From contig OX637630.1 in the NCBI GenBank assembly GCA_951802195.1, positions 1,116,001 through 1,180,000 on the forward strand: a stretch of DNA of 64,000 nt, read 5' to 3'. This DNA comes from Tausonia pullulans (taxonomy: Eukaryota > Basidiomycota > Tremellomycetes > Cystofilobasidiales > Mrakiaceae). The first letter of the stretch is position 1; each line of letters starts with the position of its first letter. Positions 23,653 to 34,578 of this stretch are shown here, in pieces. The position numbers and the translations under genes are program-made. Below the pieces are notes generated by a model that was given only the letters and a program-made list of their open reading frames with translations, did no database searches and was not told the DNA's origin.

Positions 23653-24786
23653 ATGCTTGCCTCTCTCGCCACCTTTGGGTCCATCGCTCTTCTTTCGGCT
23701 TCAACCATCAGCGCCGCCCCGCTCTCCTTTGAGCACGTCGAGAGCCGCGCTCTTCCGTGAGTCAGCGACATTGTTCAACATAAGTTGTTTTTTGTTGGGA
23801 CTGATTGGCAGCATGCACTGCGTGCGCGCCGGCTTCTCCCCTCTTCTTTCAGGACTCCCATCTCAGTTGCGACCGCCAAGAGTAAATCGTTTCGCCTCTC
23901 TGACCAAGAGAGCATTCTCAGTTGACCCTCCGCGCTTGCCCGCCCTTCTCGCTAGCATACCTTTCACAGCTGAAGGTCGCAGCCGAGGCTAACTCGGCCA
24001 CATACGACCGTAGCCTCTTCCCCCATTGGATCTCGTGCGTTCCAAGTAATCAAAATGGCCGCCGGATGGCACATTGCATAGTCCCTTATTCTGGCGGCTT
24101 TATTCTGTCTATTCACCAGGGTCGGAGCTTGCACCACCCGTGAGACAGTCCTAGCCCGTGACGGCACTGTGTGAGTGCATCAAGTTGTTTCCAATGGGCA
24201 AGAATGATTGCTTTCAGATGGGCCCATGATAACTGGCTGACCGTACTTTCTATCTGTCTACAGCACCGTCAACCCTACCACCTGTGCCGTGCGTGCAACT
24301 GCAAACGTGGCCACTGGCTGCCAGTGCTGCTCCTTTCTCCGTTGACACCTTGCTTCATGCGCCTTCTCCAGCCCACCGGGACGTGGTATTCGGTCTATGA
24401 CGACGCCACCTGGACTGACCCTCAGGACCTCGACATCGACCATATTGTCCCCCTCAGCGAGGCTTGGGCCTCGGGAGCGAGCGCTTGGACGACGGCTCGT
24501 CGCCAGGCTTTCGCCAACGATCTCACTCGCCCTCAGCTCATCGCTGTTACCGACAATGTCAATCAAGCCAAGGGCGACAAGGACCCTGCCGAGTGGATGC
24601 CCCCTCTTGCCTCTTACCATTGTACCTACGTCCGCAGCTGGATTCAGGTCAAATCGTACTATAGCCTCACCATCGACAGCGCCGAGAAAACCGCGCTTAC
24701 CAGTGCGTTCGCAATCATCGCTTGCTCTATGTCTGCCTACTCAGACTCTCTTCTTGCTCTCTCCAGACTACCTCAACAAATGCTAA
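23653..24786 (+). CDS. secreted DUF1524 HNH-type nuclease
   Basis: Exons 23653-23756, 23853-23881, 23956-24034, 24120-24170, 24264-24288, 24372-24702 and 24767-24786 give about 212 residues. A signal peptide leads (MLASLATFGSIALLSASTISA). The catalytic region has the DUF1524 pattern: DLDIDHIVPLSEAW with the DHxxP His-metal motif, then RRQAFANDLTRPQLIAV, NVNQAKGDKDPAEW and a Cys near the middle and end that could form disulfides. Related secreted fungal and bacterial proteins cut DNA, and the family belongs to the His-Me/HNH nucleases. I infer an extracellular nuclease that could serve nutrient scavenging or competition; the sequence does not decide which. The spacing TAKTYLSQLKVAAEANS supports the splice sites of exon 3. 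Confidence 0.83.
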
Positions 24787-25155
24787 GTCACAAAACGGGG
24801 TTTCGACGGCCGCCACCGCTCAATTAAGCGGCCTCTACTTTGCTTTCACCCTCCTCCTTCATCTATGTTTCACTTTCTTTCAAACTTCTTTGGATCTGTT
24901 ACTATTCCCTCTCCTGGGTCTGGGCTCAATCATAATAGCCTAATGAATATATGTCTAGAGCTCTTATTTGTTTTGGTGTTCTTGGTCGTCAAGCAACCAT
25001 ATGTGGCGCCCGTTCGCTCCTTGTTCCACGGCCTCTTGTCTCGACTTGACGTCCCAACTCCCAGCCTCTCCCTCGTCCGGCGTCTCCTCGCTTTCGTCGG
25101 CTCCGCCTATTTTCCCCTTCTCTCTCATTCTTTCTCTCTCTCTCGTTTCCCAAAA
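24787..25155. other. short intergenic region
   Basis: About 370 bp between the nuclease stop and the mL43 start. CT-rich just before 25156. Nothing else recognised. Confidence 0.6.
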
Positions 25156-26580
25156 ATGGTCCGCCTTGTCAAGATTCCCGCGCCCTTCCATGTCTCGCCC
25201 GCCGCGGCCGTGTCGGCGTCCGTCTCGGGTTACAACCATTTCACGGCACCTTGCCGGCGACTTGAGTTCCTTTACCATGAGAACTGCTCGACCCACGAGG
25301 GGACAAGGTGAGCGATTGCTTTTGGGCTTGGGTGTGCTTATGCTAGCGAGGCGGAGAGGTCGTGAGGCAGGCGGACGACCAGTCGCGTTCAAGGGGCGTC
25401 AGGCTTCAGACGTCGCTTCAACTTCAGGAATAGCCTCGCTGGTCTTCTTGAATCATAAGACCAGGGACGCTATCTTTCAACATCGTCTCTGACTATGGCT
25501 GAAAGCCAAGGCGAGGCGAGGGGCCGTGGAATCAACCTCCTACGAAAGCGAGGAGCGCGGACCGGATGGCGGACCGCGCTCTCGCACTGCAGAGACTTTC
25601 GGGCTGCTTTTCCGTACCCACCATACCTCATGTCGCTCGCTTTGTCCAACTGGGGCCTTACGGGCTGGAGGCGAGGCTAGGAGGCAGGGTGGTCGAGTAG
25701 CGGCAGCGCAATTGGCCTTGGCGGGTCGGTTGCCTTCGTCTATTCTCTTCCGTGAGGTCACGTTCGGCGCCAGGACTCAGTGGAGTGCCCCCAAGCAGAC
25801 AGAAGAGGCTTTAGAGCATATGACTTACCTAGTACTCCCGTGCTGTGAAGCGAGGCTTGCACTTGGAGGTTCTGATGGGCTCGTACGCGTCGTCGCCTGG
25901 GCCAGGCGTCGGCATCGTCTGGTCTTCTGCCTCTTCGGACGTGACGCGTTCCGCCTTGTGTTCTCTCCAAGCCAAGCTCGGCTGCAACGGGAGCTTGGAT
26001 TACTTCTTGAGCGGTCCCTTCCTGAGCGCTTGCCGAACGTGCTCTCGATTGCCGACTCTTCTATCGCGCGTTCCATACTAACCTCCGCGCTTTTCCTTCA
26101 ATCTTCCAAGGGAGTACCTCCGGACATCCGTGATCAACCTGGCTCGCGAGCACTCGCAGACCGAATTCATTGTCCACTCCCAGAAGGGCGCTGACAAGGA
26201 TCCGCAGATCCGGGCGTTCTACAGTGCGTGGCATCCGCTTTGACCTGCCGTTCACCTACTCTTCCTGACTGATATACTCGCTCGGTTCTGCTTCCTCCCT
26301 CCTCACCAGCCAACGGAAACGTTCGGGATTTCAACCTTAAGCAGAAGAGGCCTGATTCCGTCGAGAAGGCTGTCCGTCCCGTTCTTTGCTCGACTCTCTT
26401 CATCTCCCAGCCCCGACTCACCCTCTGACCTATCTCTCACGACAGGTCATGGAGCTCCTCAATGCCTCTGGCAAGAAGGTCGTCCAGCTCAAGCGAAAGA
26501 TCGTCATTCCTGGACCGGGTGGAGAGAGCGCGCGTGGCATTTGGTCGGGGCTGCACATTCCTAAGCCACTGGATATCTGA
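25156..26580 (+). CDS. MRPL51: mitochondrial large-subunit ribosomal protein mL43
   Basis: Exons 25156-25307, 26111-26223, 26310-26371 and 26446-26580 join to about 153 residues, the normal size for fungal mL43. The protein has the L51/S25/CI-B8 thioredoxin-like fold shared with complex I subunit B8. Seen blocks: APCRRLEFLYHENCSTHEGT, REYLRTSVINLAREHSQTEF (as in the family's short conserved helix), RAFYTNGNVRDFNLKQ and VMELLNASGKKVVQLKRK. The N-terminus is basic and amphipathic enough for mitochondrial import, without a separate long presequence. The first intron (25308-26110) is 803 nt, about ten times the local norm; its two flanks join in phase inside a conserved block, so both junctions are well supported. 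The symbol follows the yeast gene. Confidence 0.87.
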
Positions 26581-26976
26581 TAACAAGAAAACCTGTAACA
26601 AAAAAAAAGGCAAAGGGAGTTGGCTTAGTCGGCTGATCGACCAGCTCTGAATATTTCTGCGTGTATGTGAAAGACAAGACGGAAAAAGGCTTCTCCTGTT
26701 GGTGGTGTCGCTTCTCATCCCGCCGTCAATATCCGTCAGCCCGGCTTGGGCTCTGTAACTGTGTCCCATCCAGTGCTCTCACCGTCCGACCGCGACGCGC
26801 GAATATGGGAATGAACCCTAGTGGGCTCGATGTCGACAGAGCGCGCAAGCCTGCACATCGAGAAAGGAGGGAGGGCGGGCGGAGCCAGGCGCGAAACGCG
26901 TCAGAGGCGAAACATGGGGCTTCTTCCTCAACTGTCACCCTCCTTTGCCTCGTCCTCACCGTCTGCGTCCGCCGAG

Positions 26977-28444
26977 ATGTCAAGCATTCTCGCTGGGATC
27001 TTCCAGATCATCCAGGCAGTGCGTTCTCATATCCAATATGTGCCTCCCCACCCTGGCTAACAGACACCTTCCTTTCGTCGGCACTCTGGCGCCAAACTCG
27101 ATTCTTGACCTGTCCAGGTCTTCTGCTCTGGGGGAAGCAACAACAATCAGCAGAACCAGCAGCATGGCCAGCAACAACAGCAGCAGTATCAGCAACAGCA
27201 GTCTGGCTACCCTGGCCAGAACCAAAACGTCCGTCCAAGCGAGCCTTCCCTCATGGCTTCTTCCTGGCCTGCCAAACAAGCTGGACTCCCCCCCTCCGCC
27301 TTGATCTGTCTGACAGCCCATGCTCCCTCCTTTCTCTCTCTCTTACCTTTCCTAATCATCACTCCAGACCTATCCTCCTCAGCAACAGCAGCAGCCGACG
27401 CCCCATCAACAGCCTTACAAGCCCTCAGGCAACGCCCATGTCTCCACGGGAGGCTACGGACAAGCCGTCGGGCCGTACGTCAAGATGGACGCGAACCAGA
27501 TGAACCAGTCAAACGACAAGTATGTCGCCATGCGGGATGCCGCCAGGAAGGAGGGAGACCTCATGGCACAGTGAGTGCAAGAAGCAAGCCAGGCGGCTGC
27601 AGCGGCGCGTCACCCCTATTCCTGAATGCGCGCGTCGCCGGTTGCCGGCGTTCGTCCTTGCATGTTGCCAGGTTTTTGACTCCTCTACGTTCCACTTCAA
27701 AGGTGCTTCCAGAAATCCAAGAGCGCTTACGCCACCGGGGACGGCGCGGCCGCGCACGAGTTCTCCGTCCAGGGCAAGCAGCACCAGGAGAACAAGCGTC
27801 GGATCGATGCCGAGGCCAAGGACTGGATTTACTACCGTCGGTACCCTCTCAATTTTTGGTTCTCATAGATCGCTGTGACTGACAGGTCGCCACAGAGAAC
27901 AACACCGATTCGCCTCCTGGAACCATCGATCTGCACGGCCTCTACGTCAAGGAGGGTGAGTATCTCGCGGGGTTCGTCGTCGTACATGCCTCTCGCTGAC
28001 CTGGCCTTTCTCCCCAGCTATTGCCTCCGCCGAGTCGGAGATCCAGAAGGCCCAGGGACGTGGTGACCGTGAGATCAAGTTCATCGTCGGTCAGTCTCAA
28101 GCCTAACACACAAACGCACACACGCGCGCGCAGCTTCTGATCCCCTACAATCTACCTAGGCAAGGGCAACCACAGCCAATCTCACGTCGCCAAGATCAAG
28201 CCGGCCATCGAGGACCTCATGGAGAAGTGAGGCACCGACTACGTATCATAGGCGCTCTTCTTGCACCTGCTGACTTCGAGAGCACTCTCTCAGGTATAAC
28301 CTCGATGCCCACCTTGACCCGCAGAACTCTGGTGTCCTTGTCGTCAACCTCCAGGCGGGCGGTTCCGGCGGACGCCAGCGTGGCCGAGCATTCGGCAACG
28401 AGTTGGAGAACAAGTCGGGAGGCTCGGAATGTGTCATCATGTGA
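26977..28444 (+). CDS. DUF1771-Smr domain protein with Gln-rich N-terminus
   Basis: Exons 26977-27018, 27118-27228, 27368-27570, 27703-27836, 27896-27955, 28018-28089, 28160-28226 and 28294-28444 give about 279 residues. The first ~110 residues are Gln-rich, with polyQ coded by CAG/CAA runs near 27,150-27,210 and 27,378-27,396. A DUF1771 helix pair follows (NDKYVAMRDAARKEGDLM ... HQENKRRIDAEAKDWIY). The Smr domain ends the protein, with TIDLHGLYVKEAIASAE and IVGKGNHSQSHVAKIKPAI. Stand-alone eukaryotic Smr proteins of this layout act on RNA, and Smr domains can be endonucleases used in ribosome-linked mRNA decay; here that is inference. The 139-nt intron between the two polyQ segments has an alternative in-frame donor, so that segment may vary. 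Confidence 0.85.
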
Positions 28445-28983
28445 GGGGGAGAGGACATAGTGGACGCGACCGACAGGGTCGCCGTCACAGGAGGGCCAGT
28501 GGACGAGCGAACGAACGCGCCTATTTGGCCGCTCCAGGGAAACGTTTCTCTCATATCTATGTAACGCTAATATCTCAATCGTGTCCGAAGCGAGCTTCTG
28601 ACAGCCCTGCGTTCGGCGGCGAGTAACGGTGCGAACGTGTCCAAATCACTCCAGCACCGCCCCATGCCGCGAAGATTCGGCAGCAGGATTCCACATATTA
28701 GAAGATACTGTCTAATTCGTTCGCGAGCTTGTCGTGCAAGAGATCATGGTCATGGCAAACCCTGCACCGACCCAGAACTCTGCACTGACGAGATGGCAAC
28801 ACCGAACTCCTGCAGCGCCTCCTGGCCCATGATCGGCGGGAAGCCCTCCAACGGCTTTCTGCGAGACGAAGATCAAGGCAAAATGTCAGCGGAACTCACT
28901 GAAGGGACAGCATGCGCGCGTCACACGTCGGTGCTTGGACACGACACGTAGCCGTCGCCTTCCTCCGCTCCACAACTAGCAAC
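28445..28983. other. convergent intergenic region, no gene seen
   Basis: About 540 bp between the Smr gene and the EMI1-like gene, which converge. Only short frames; no motif recognised. Confidence 0.6.
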
Positions 28984-29551
28984 TCACTCCCGCATTTTCC
29001 AGACATCCTCACTGCTGCAATCGACCCTCCGCTTCGTCCACATCTCCGTCTTGTGTTTAATCCACGCCTCGCGCCTTAACGGCTCCGTCTGGGCCTTGCG
29101 GAGAACATCGAAGCAGAGGTCCCACTCGGCCTGCTGCTGCTGGCACGTCTTGACGTTGCCGGAGAGGTAGTATTCCTTTCGCTGAGAGGTTGAGGCTGTG
29201 TTGTGTAGACGAGATAGAGGGTGTCGTCAAAGGACGGCAGCGGATGAAGGAAAGAGGACAGGGCGAAGCGACTGACAGGCCATGCACTTCATGCGCTCTC
29301 GGCTGGGGGTGAAACACAGGTTGCCAAAGCTTCGGGCGTCAGGCTTGGAGCACATCAGACAGAAAATCGAGAAAGGGCAGGCACAAGAGATCGTAGCAGC
29401 CCGGGACGTCCTCCGACGAGGGGTGCAGCTTGCTCTGGAGTGCCCACTCGTCGGCGTAGATCTGCTCGTATCGGGCCTGGGCCGGCGTGAGTGGTGTATC
29501 GGACGCGGCGGATGAGGAAGGGAATGAGGTAAAGCGAGGTTTGGATTCCAT
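28984..29551 (-). CDS. small EMI1-like (DUF3128) Cys-motif protein
   Basis: Three minus-strand exons (29551-29385, 29329-29277, 29195-28984) give about 143 residues. The C-terminal part has the DUF3128/EMI1 pattern: a YYxxG turn followed by evenly spaced Cys (EYYLSGNVKTCQQQQAEWDLCF), after upstream Cys in DVPGCYDLFFGNLCF and RERMKCMA. The N-terminus is polar with the helix TPAQARYEQIYADEWALQSK. Yeast Emi1 is tied to induction of meiotic genes and to mitochondria; members look like twin-Cys intermembrane-space proteins, so a mitochondrial role is possible. Exon 1 and the last exon are firm; the middle exon is the best fit of several splice choices. Confidence 0.6.
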
Positions 29552-30071
29552 GGCGTGAGGTAGAAGGAAGGGAGAGGGGGAGAGAACGAGGTGGAGGTTG
29601 AGGAGGAGGAGCGTTCGGGCTCCGGGGAGAACGGGACGGCCGTCCGAGAGTGGCCCATGCTAAGAGCTCACCCTGGCGACGGCATGCCAGATAGACATAG
29701 TAATGAGTTGCCAGGTGAAAACAAGACGGTCTTGATGGGCGATGCTGCGGACCAGTAGAGCGAGCGATGACGGAGCGCCACGCAGGCGCGCGCTGAACTC
29801 CCGCCCTGTCGGGCAGGCCCGTCAAATTAGACACTTTACTCAACTTGCAACCTAACAACGCTTGCTCAAACGGCTTTATCATTCAGTGAGATTCGCTCAT
29901 ATCCGACGACGCCGTTGTCGAGCATGAAACCCAAGGGCAAAAGACGAGCGACGCGTCCAAGCGAGAGGCGGCGACGACGCGTTAGCTGGAGGCACAGGCG
30001 GCAACGGCGCGACTCTCTCTCCTCGTCTCAGAGTCGCCTTCTCCCAACCTCCACCATCCGCGGCCCTGGAC
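29552..30071. promoter_or_regulatory. divergent intergenic region
   Basis: About 520 bp between the divergent starts of the EMI1-like gene and the BRCT scaffold gene, so it holds both promoters. No distinct element recognised. Confidence 0.4.
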
Positions 30072-33000
30072 ATGGAGTCCTTCGACTGGACCAACCTCGT
30101 CTTTCAAATCCACAGCTCTGTCCCGGACAGCAGCAAGGAGATTGTCAGTATTAGACTGATCGAGTTCGCTCTCGTTCACCGTGGAGTCTGACGCGCTCCA
30201 CCCACTTCTCCTCCCCAGTATCGCGAGGCCCTGCGCTCCCGAGGGGGGAGAGAGCTCTCCCTCATCGCCTCTGAGGGAATCTCACCAGATCCGCTGGCCG
30301 ATCGCGACTTTGCCGTCCTCGTTACCGAGACGATCGACTTCCCGGAGTGGCCCGACTGGGAGTGGGACGACCGCCGGTGGGCCGTCACGGTTCGTTTCCT
30401 TGCTTTGCTTATCCCATCCAGTCTATAGGATCGCCCTGACAAGTGGCCTGCGTGCTTCAGCCGAGATGGGTTGAGAATACGGAGCGAACCAACAAGTGGC
30501 AGAAGTTAGTAGTTGTCCTCCTCCCTCTTGTTCTGCACTCCGCTCCCTCTCGCGCTTGGTCTCCACAATACTGACTTCCAGCGGCCTGAACAGCCCCGCT
30601 TTCTATTCGGCGGATCCTACCGCAATTTTCTCCGGCGTCGTGGTCTTCGCGGACCAGGTGCGTACGCGTCTGTGGACTCGTGGCTGGAAAGCCTGAAGGC
30701 GCCTTGGTCGTGGAGACCACCGCATATCTGAGCTGACCGACGCTCGCCTATCTCCAGTTGCACAAGGGCGACATGGCCAACCTCGCCGCAATGGTCAAGT
30801 CCGGAGGAGGGCGTCTCTCGGCAGCCATCACGCAGGAGACTACACACTGCCTCTTCGCTCTCCCGGAGGGGGTGAGTCGCTTCGCTTGGCCCGGGAGGAG
30901 CCGACGCTGACAGTACCGTCACATCCCACTGAGTAGGAAAACTACTCACGTGCAATGGGACACCGTGGAAAGAATCTCAAAGTAGTGATGCCTAATTGGT
31001 CCGTGGAATTTCCTTCCTCTGCCTGTCTCGCTCTCTGCCTCATTGAGTTTCCGGGGGCGATCTTGTTACTTCTTAAACAAAATCAGGCTCTATGATTCGA
31101 TCACGCACAATGCTCGGCTCAACACCAAGAACTACGAGTGGCCGAACCCTCCGATATGTGACCCCGACGAGCGCGCAATCGATGCCCCGGAGGCGGCCAT
31201 CGCGGCTCACCAGAAGCAGCTTGTCCGCTCCGTCCGCGCTGGCGATGCTGCGCCTCAGCAACCGAGCGGCGTTCTCCTCGGCAAACGTGTCCTCCTGGGC
31301 GGCGACCATGGCTACGATACGATGTCACCGAGATATTGCGCGGTCAAGACGCTTGTCGAGCGCGCTGGTGGTGTGGTCGAGTCGAACGATGACGGGCGCG
31401 GCATGCACAAGGCCGACATTCTCATCACGCGGTTCCGTGCAGGAGAGGAGTACATTATCGTGAGTTTGGACAGTCAGTCAGCCAGTCTTGTCCTTCCACA
31501 GCTGAGCTGTCCCTGTCTCTACCCGCCGCCCCTCCAACTAGGCGAGACGCCTCAACAAGATGATCGGGACGATCTCTTGGCTTCAGTATATCATCGATAA
31601 GAAGCAGATTATCAGCCCAAAGGCGAGCCTCCTGCATTTTCCAATCCCGGCCAAGCACATCCCGGAGTTTGAGAACTTTGTGCGTCTATGTCCTCCGCGC
31701 CACTCTCTGCGACCCGAAACCCGCGCCCCTCTTACCCCTCTCCTTCTTTCTTTTACCTTGAACCCCTCCAGGTGTTCACTATTACCAATTACACTGGAAC
31801 TTCACGCGACTATCTCAAGCAGCTCCTTGACCTCCTGGGCGCCCGCTTCTCCGCCGAGCTCGATAAAAAGAAGGCCACCCACGTTATCGCCGCCGCGTGA
31901 GTGCTTGCCAGCCTTACCCGCCTTGGCCGAACCCGATGACACAGAGTCTAATTAGAAATCCTGTCTCCCTGCTTCTTAGCGAGAAAGGCCCCAAGGTCAG
32001 CAAGGCCCGCGACTGGCACCTCAACATCGTCAATCACCAGTGGCTCGAATCGTGCTTCATCAACTGGCGGGTTGTGCCCATCTCAGCCGAGCACTGCGAC
32101 TTCCCGCCGGGTGTCAGCTTCATGGAGCTCATCGGCACTCAGGGCATCACGGACGCCGAGATTGACCGCGTCGCCCGCAACGAGGCGGAGGCGGAGGAGC
32201 GTGCGGGGCGCGAGGCCAAGGCCAAGGCGGCTGCGGAGAAGAAGGCGCGAATTACGACGACGGCGGCAGCGGCGGACTGTGATGTGGAGATGGCTGAGCC
32301 GGAAGGAGATGAGGAGAAGCCAGTTCTAGCCGAGAAGCAGGGGGCAATACAGCTTCAGCACTTCGCCGGGGACGAGTTTGTGTCATCGACATCGACGGTG
32401 GTGGCTCCGGGTACCAGCAAGAAGCGCAAATCGGCACCGCCACCGGAAGTAGAGGACGAGAATGGAGAGGAGCAGGGCCCGCAGCGGGCGGCGAGCAAGC
32501 CTCGATCCTCAGCGATGACGACGGGGCTCGCCCAGGCTACCTCGCTCAGTATCAACGGCTCGAACCAGCATGTCCCGGCCTCTGTCCCCACAGCAGTGGG
32601 ACTATCCAGCTCTACCACGCACACCGGGGAGGGTCTCTCATCCTCCATCACCTCCTCGTCCACTCGCATCGCCTCTCCCTGCCCGCCAATATTTACCGCC
32701 GTCACCGACAACTCCACCCCTCGCCGATCAGTCAAAAGCACTGCTGGTCCCGCCACCAATGCTAAGTCTGCTCGCGCCGGCTCCGCTGCTGCCGCTGCTC
32801 CTTCCCCGTCCATCTCGCACGGTCTCTCGCCCGACGCTGTACTTTCAGGTACGTCTAGGCGAAAGGCGGCGGCTGCGGCGACGGAGAAGCTCCACAACGT
32901 CATCATGCCGGACGTCCTCAAGCACGACAAGGAGAAGAAGAGCAAGCGCTTCCTCTCGGGCGGCGGGCCGGCCCCGAGGGCGTTTAGCCTTGAGGTCTCA

Positions 33001-34287
33001 GACAGAGGGGCAAGTCCGACGGCGGCAAGTGAAGCCAAGGGCAAGGGGAAGATGAAGGTAGAACCGGAGGAAGAGCCAGAGTATGTTGATAACGACGCCC
33101 AGCAATCGCCCTGCAATTCCTTCATATCGAGCTCTGCTGACTACGTCTGTTTGCCTCGCCTCGCGTTTACAGGGTCCGGCCTTCGTCAGCAAAGACTGCA
33201 CGGGGTCGCGTATCCAAAGCATCTGCCGAGCCGGCGGCTGTTAGGATCCTCACGACAGGCTGTATTCTGACGGAACCCGAAATTAGGGTGAGCCTACCAC
33301 GTACACATGTCTTGTTCTTTGCATATCTCATTAAACTCTTCTTGACTCAGACGATGAAGGAAATTGGCGCGACGTTCGTCACCGACCCGTCGGATTGCAC
33401 CCGTTTGTCGTGGTCTTCTTTCCTCCCTCAAGTCAGTCATGACGAGAGCGTCCGCTGATGCTCTTGACCTTGCCGTTAGATCTCGTCGCCAAGAGTATTA
33501 TGCGCACGGAAAAGTTCCTCATTGCGCTAAACCACGCACCCGAGATCGTTTCTCAGAGCTGGATTATCGCCTGCATCAAGGCCAAGGCCCTCATCGGTGG
33601 GTGGCATCAACGATGACCCCCCCCCACCCCAATCTCCCTTCCTTCCCGCTGACTATCGAACCGTCTTCATAGATCACTCGCCTTACCCTCTGAAGGACCG
33701 CGATGGCGAGAAAAAATACGGCATCTCGCTCGCCCAAGTCCTCGCTCGCACCCGTCGGCTTCGCGTCGAGGGCTCGGCGGGCATCCTCGCCGGCAAGCAG
33801 TTCTACATTACACGACACGTTGCGACGACCTTTGAAACTCTTCAGAAGATCATCGAGGCGGCTGGTGGAGAGGTCAGTCAGGTCTCGTGCTCTCCGCATG
33901 TATGGGAGGACATGACGTTAATAACGATACACCCGCAGGCGACCACGAACATCCCGCGTGTGACCCATATCCAGGAGAAGCCGGACGAGCGGTTCGTAAT
34001 CTCATGCTCGAAGGACAAAGGCCTGTGGAAGAAGCAGGTTCGTTGCAGGCGCCTCCTCCTAATCTGCCCGAGGCTGATTGTGTGCCGGCTTCCAGCTTCA
34101 CGACAAGGGCGTGCGCGTCTTCTCTCGCGAGCTGATCCTCCTTGGCGTCCTCAAGCAAGAGGTATGTTCATCGTTCTTACTATCGAGACAGGCCAGACTA
34201 ACACGCAAGCGGTCTCTCCGGCAGCTGGATTTCGAGGACAACGCTTGGCCGTGGAAGAGGCGCGCCTGGCAGGACGAGGACGAGTGA
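30072..34287 (+). CDS. six-BRCT DNA-damage scaffold, Rtt107/Brc1-like
   Basis: Seventeen exons (30072-30143, 30219-30389, 30461-30504, 30582-30657, 30758-30871, 30937-30998, 31087-31459, 31542-31679, 31772-31896, 31980-33080, 33173-33287, 33351-33402, 33480-33596, 33673-33872, 33939-34037, 34096-34161, 34225-34287) give about 995 residues. Six BRCT-like units can be read. Four lie in the N-terminal half, each ending in a conserved Trp helix such as VMPNWLYDSITH, TISWLQYIID and NHQWLESCFINW. A long Ala/Ser/Lys-rich linker (about 32,160-33,080) with PKKRK-like basic clusters follows. A C-terminal pair contains CTHLVAKSIMRTEKFL and ends at VLKQE. This 4+2 layout is that of Rtt107 (budding yeast) and Brc1 (fission yeast), which bind phosphorylated H2A and hold Smc5/6 and nuclease complexes at damaged forks. 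PTIP is the animal counterpart with a similar plan. Confidence 0.85.
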
Positions 34288-34578
34288 GAGTGCTTGGCCG
34301 CGGCGGGTGGCTGAGGCGTGGAGAAAATGCAGCAGTTCGTTTCCTTGCCTGATTAATTCACGACGTTCCCATATGCTGGCTCAAGGAAGGGGGAGACGGG
34401 CAAGAGAGAGACGAAGAGAGAAGGCCGCGGCCGGCGAGAGAAACAAACCAGCGCTCGGCTTTGGCCGTCCGGCAAAGAGTTGGTCGACCCAGGTCGCGTC
34501 GAGCAAGCGTCAAACACGCGGTCCTTCTTTTCCACCCCCCTTATTTTCCACCCCGACCCCCACCCAGACCTTTTAGAC

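Noticed and set aside
23105-23992. 295-codon plus-strand frame upstream of the nuclease
   Set aside because: Overlaps the nuclease exons in another frame and has no motif; GC-rich shadow frame.
25526-26194. 222-codon frame inside the mL43 intron as a nested gene
   Set aside because: No recognised motif, overlaps mL43 exon 2 out of frame; noted only under the long-intron finding.
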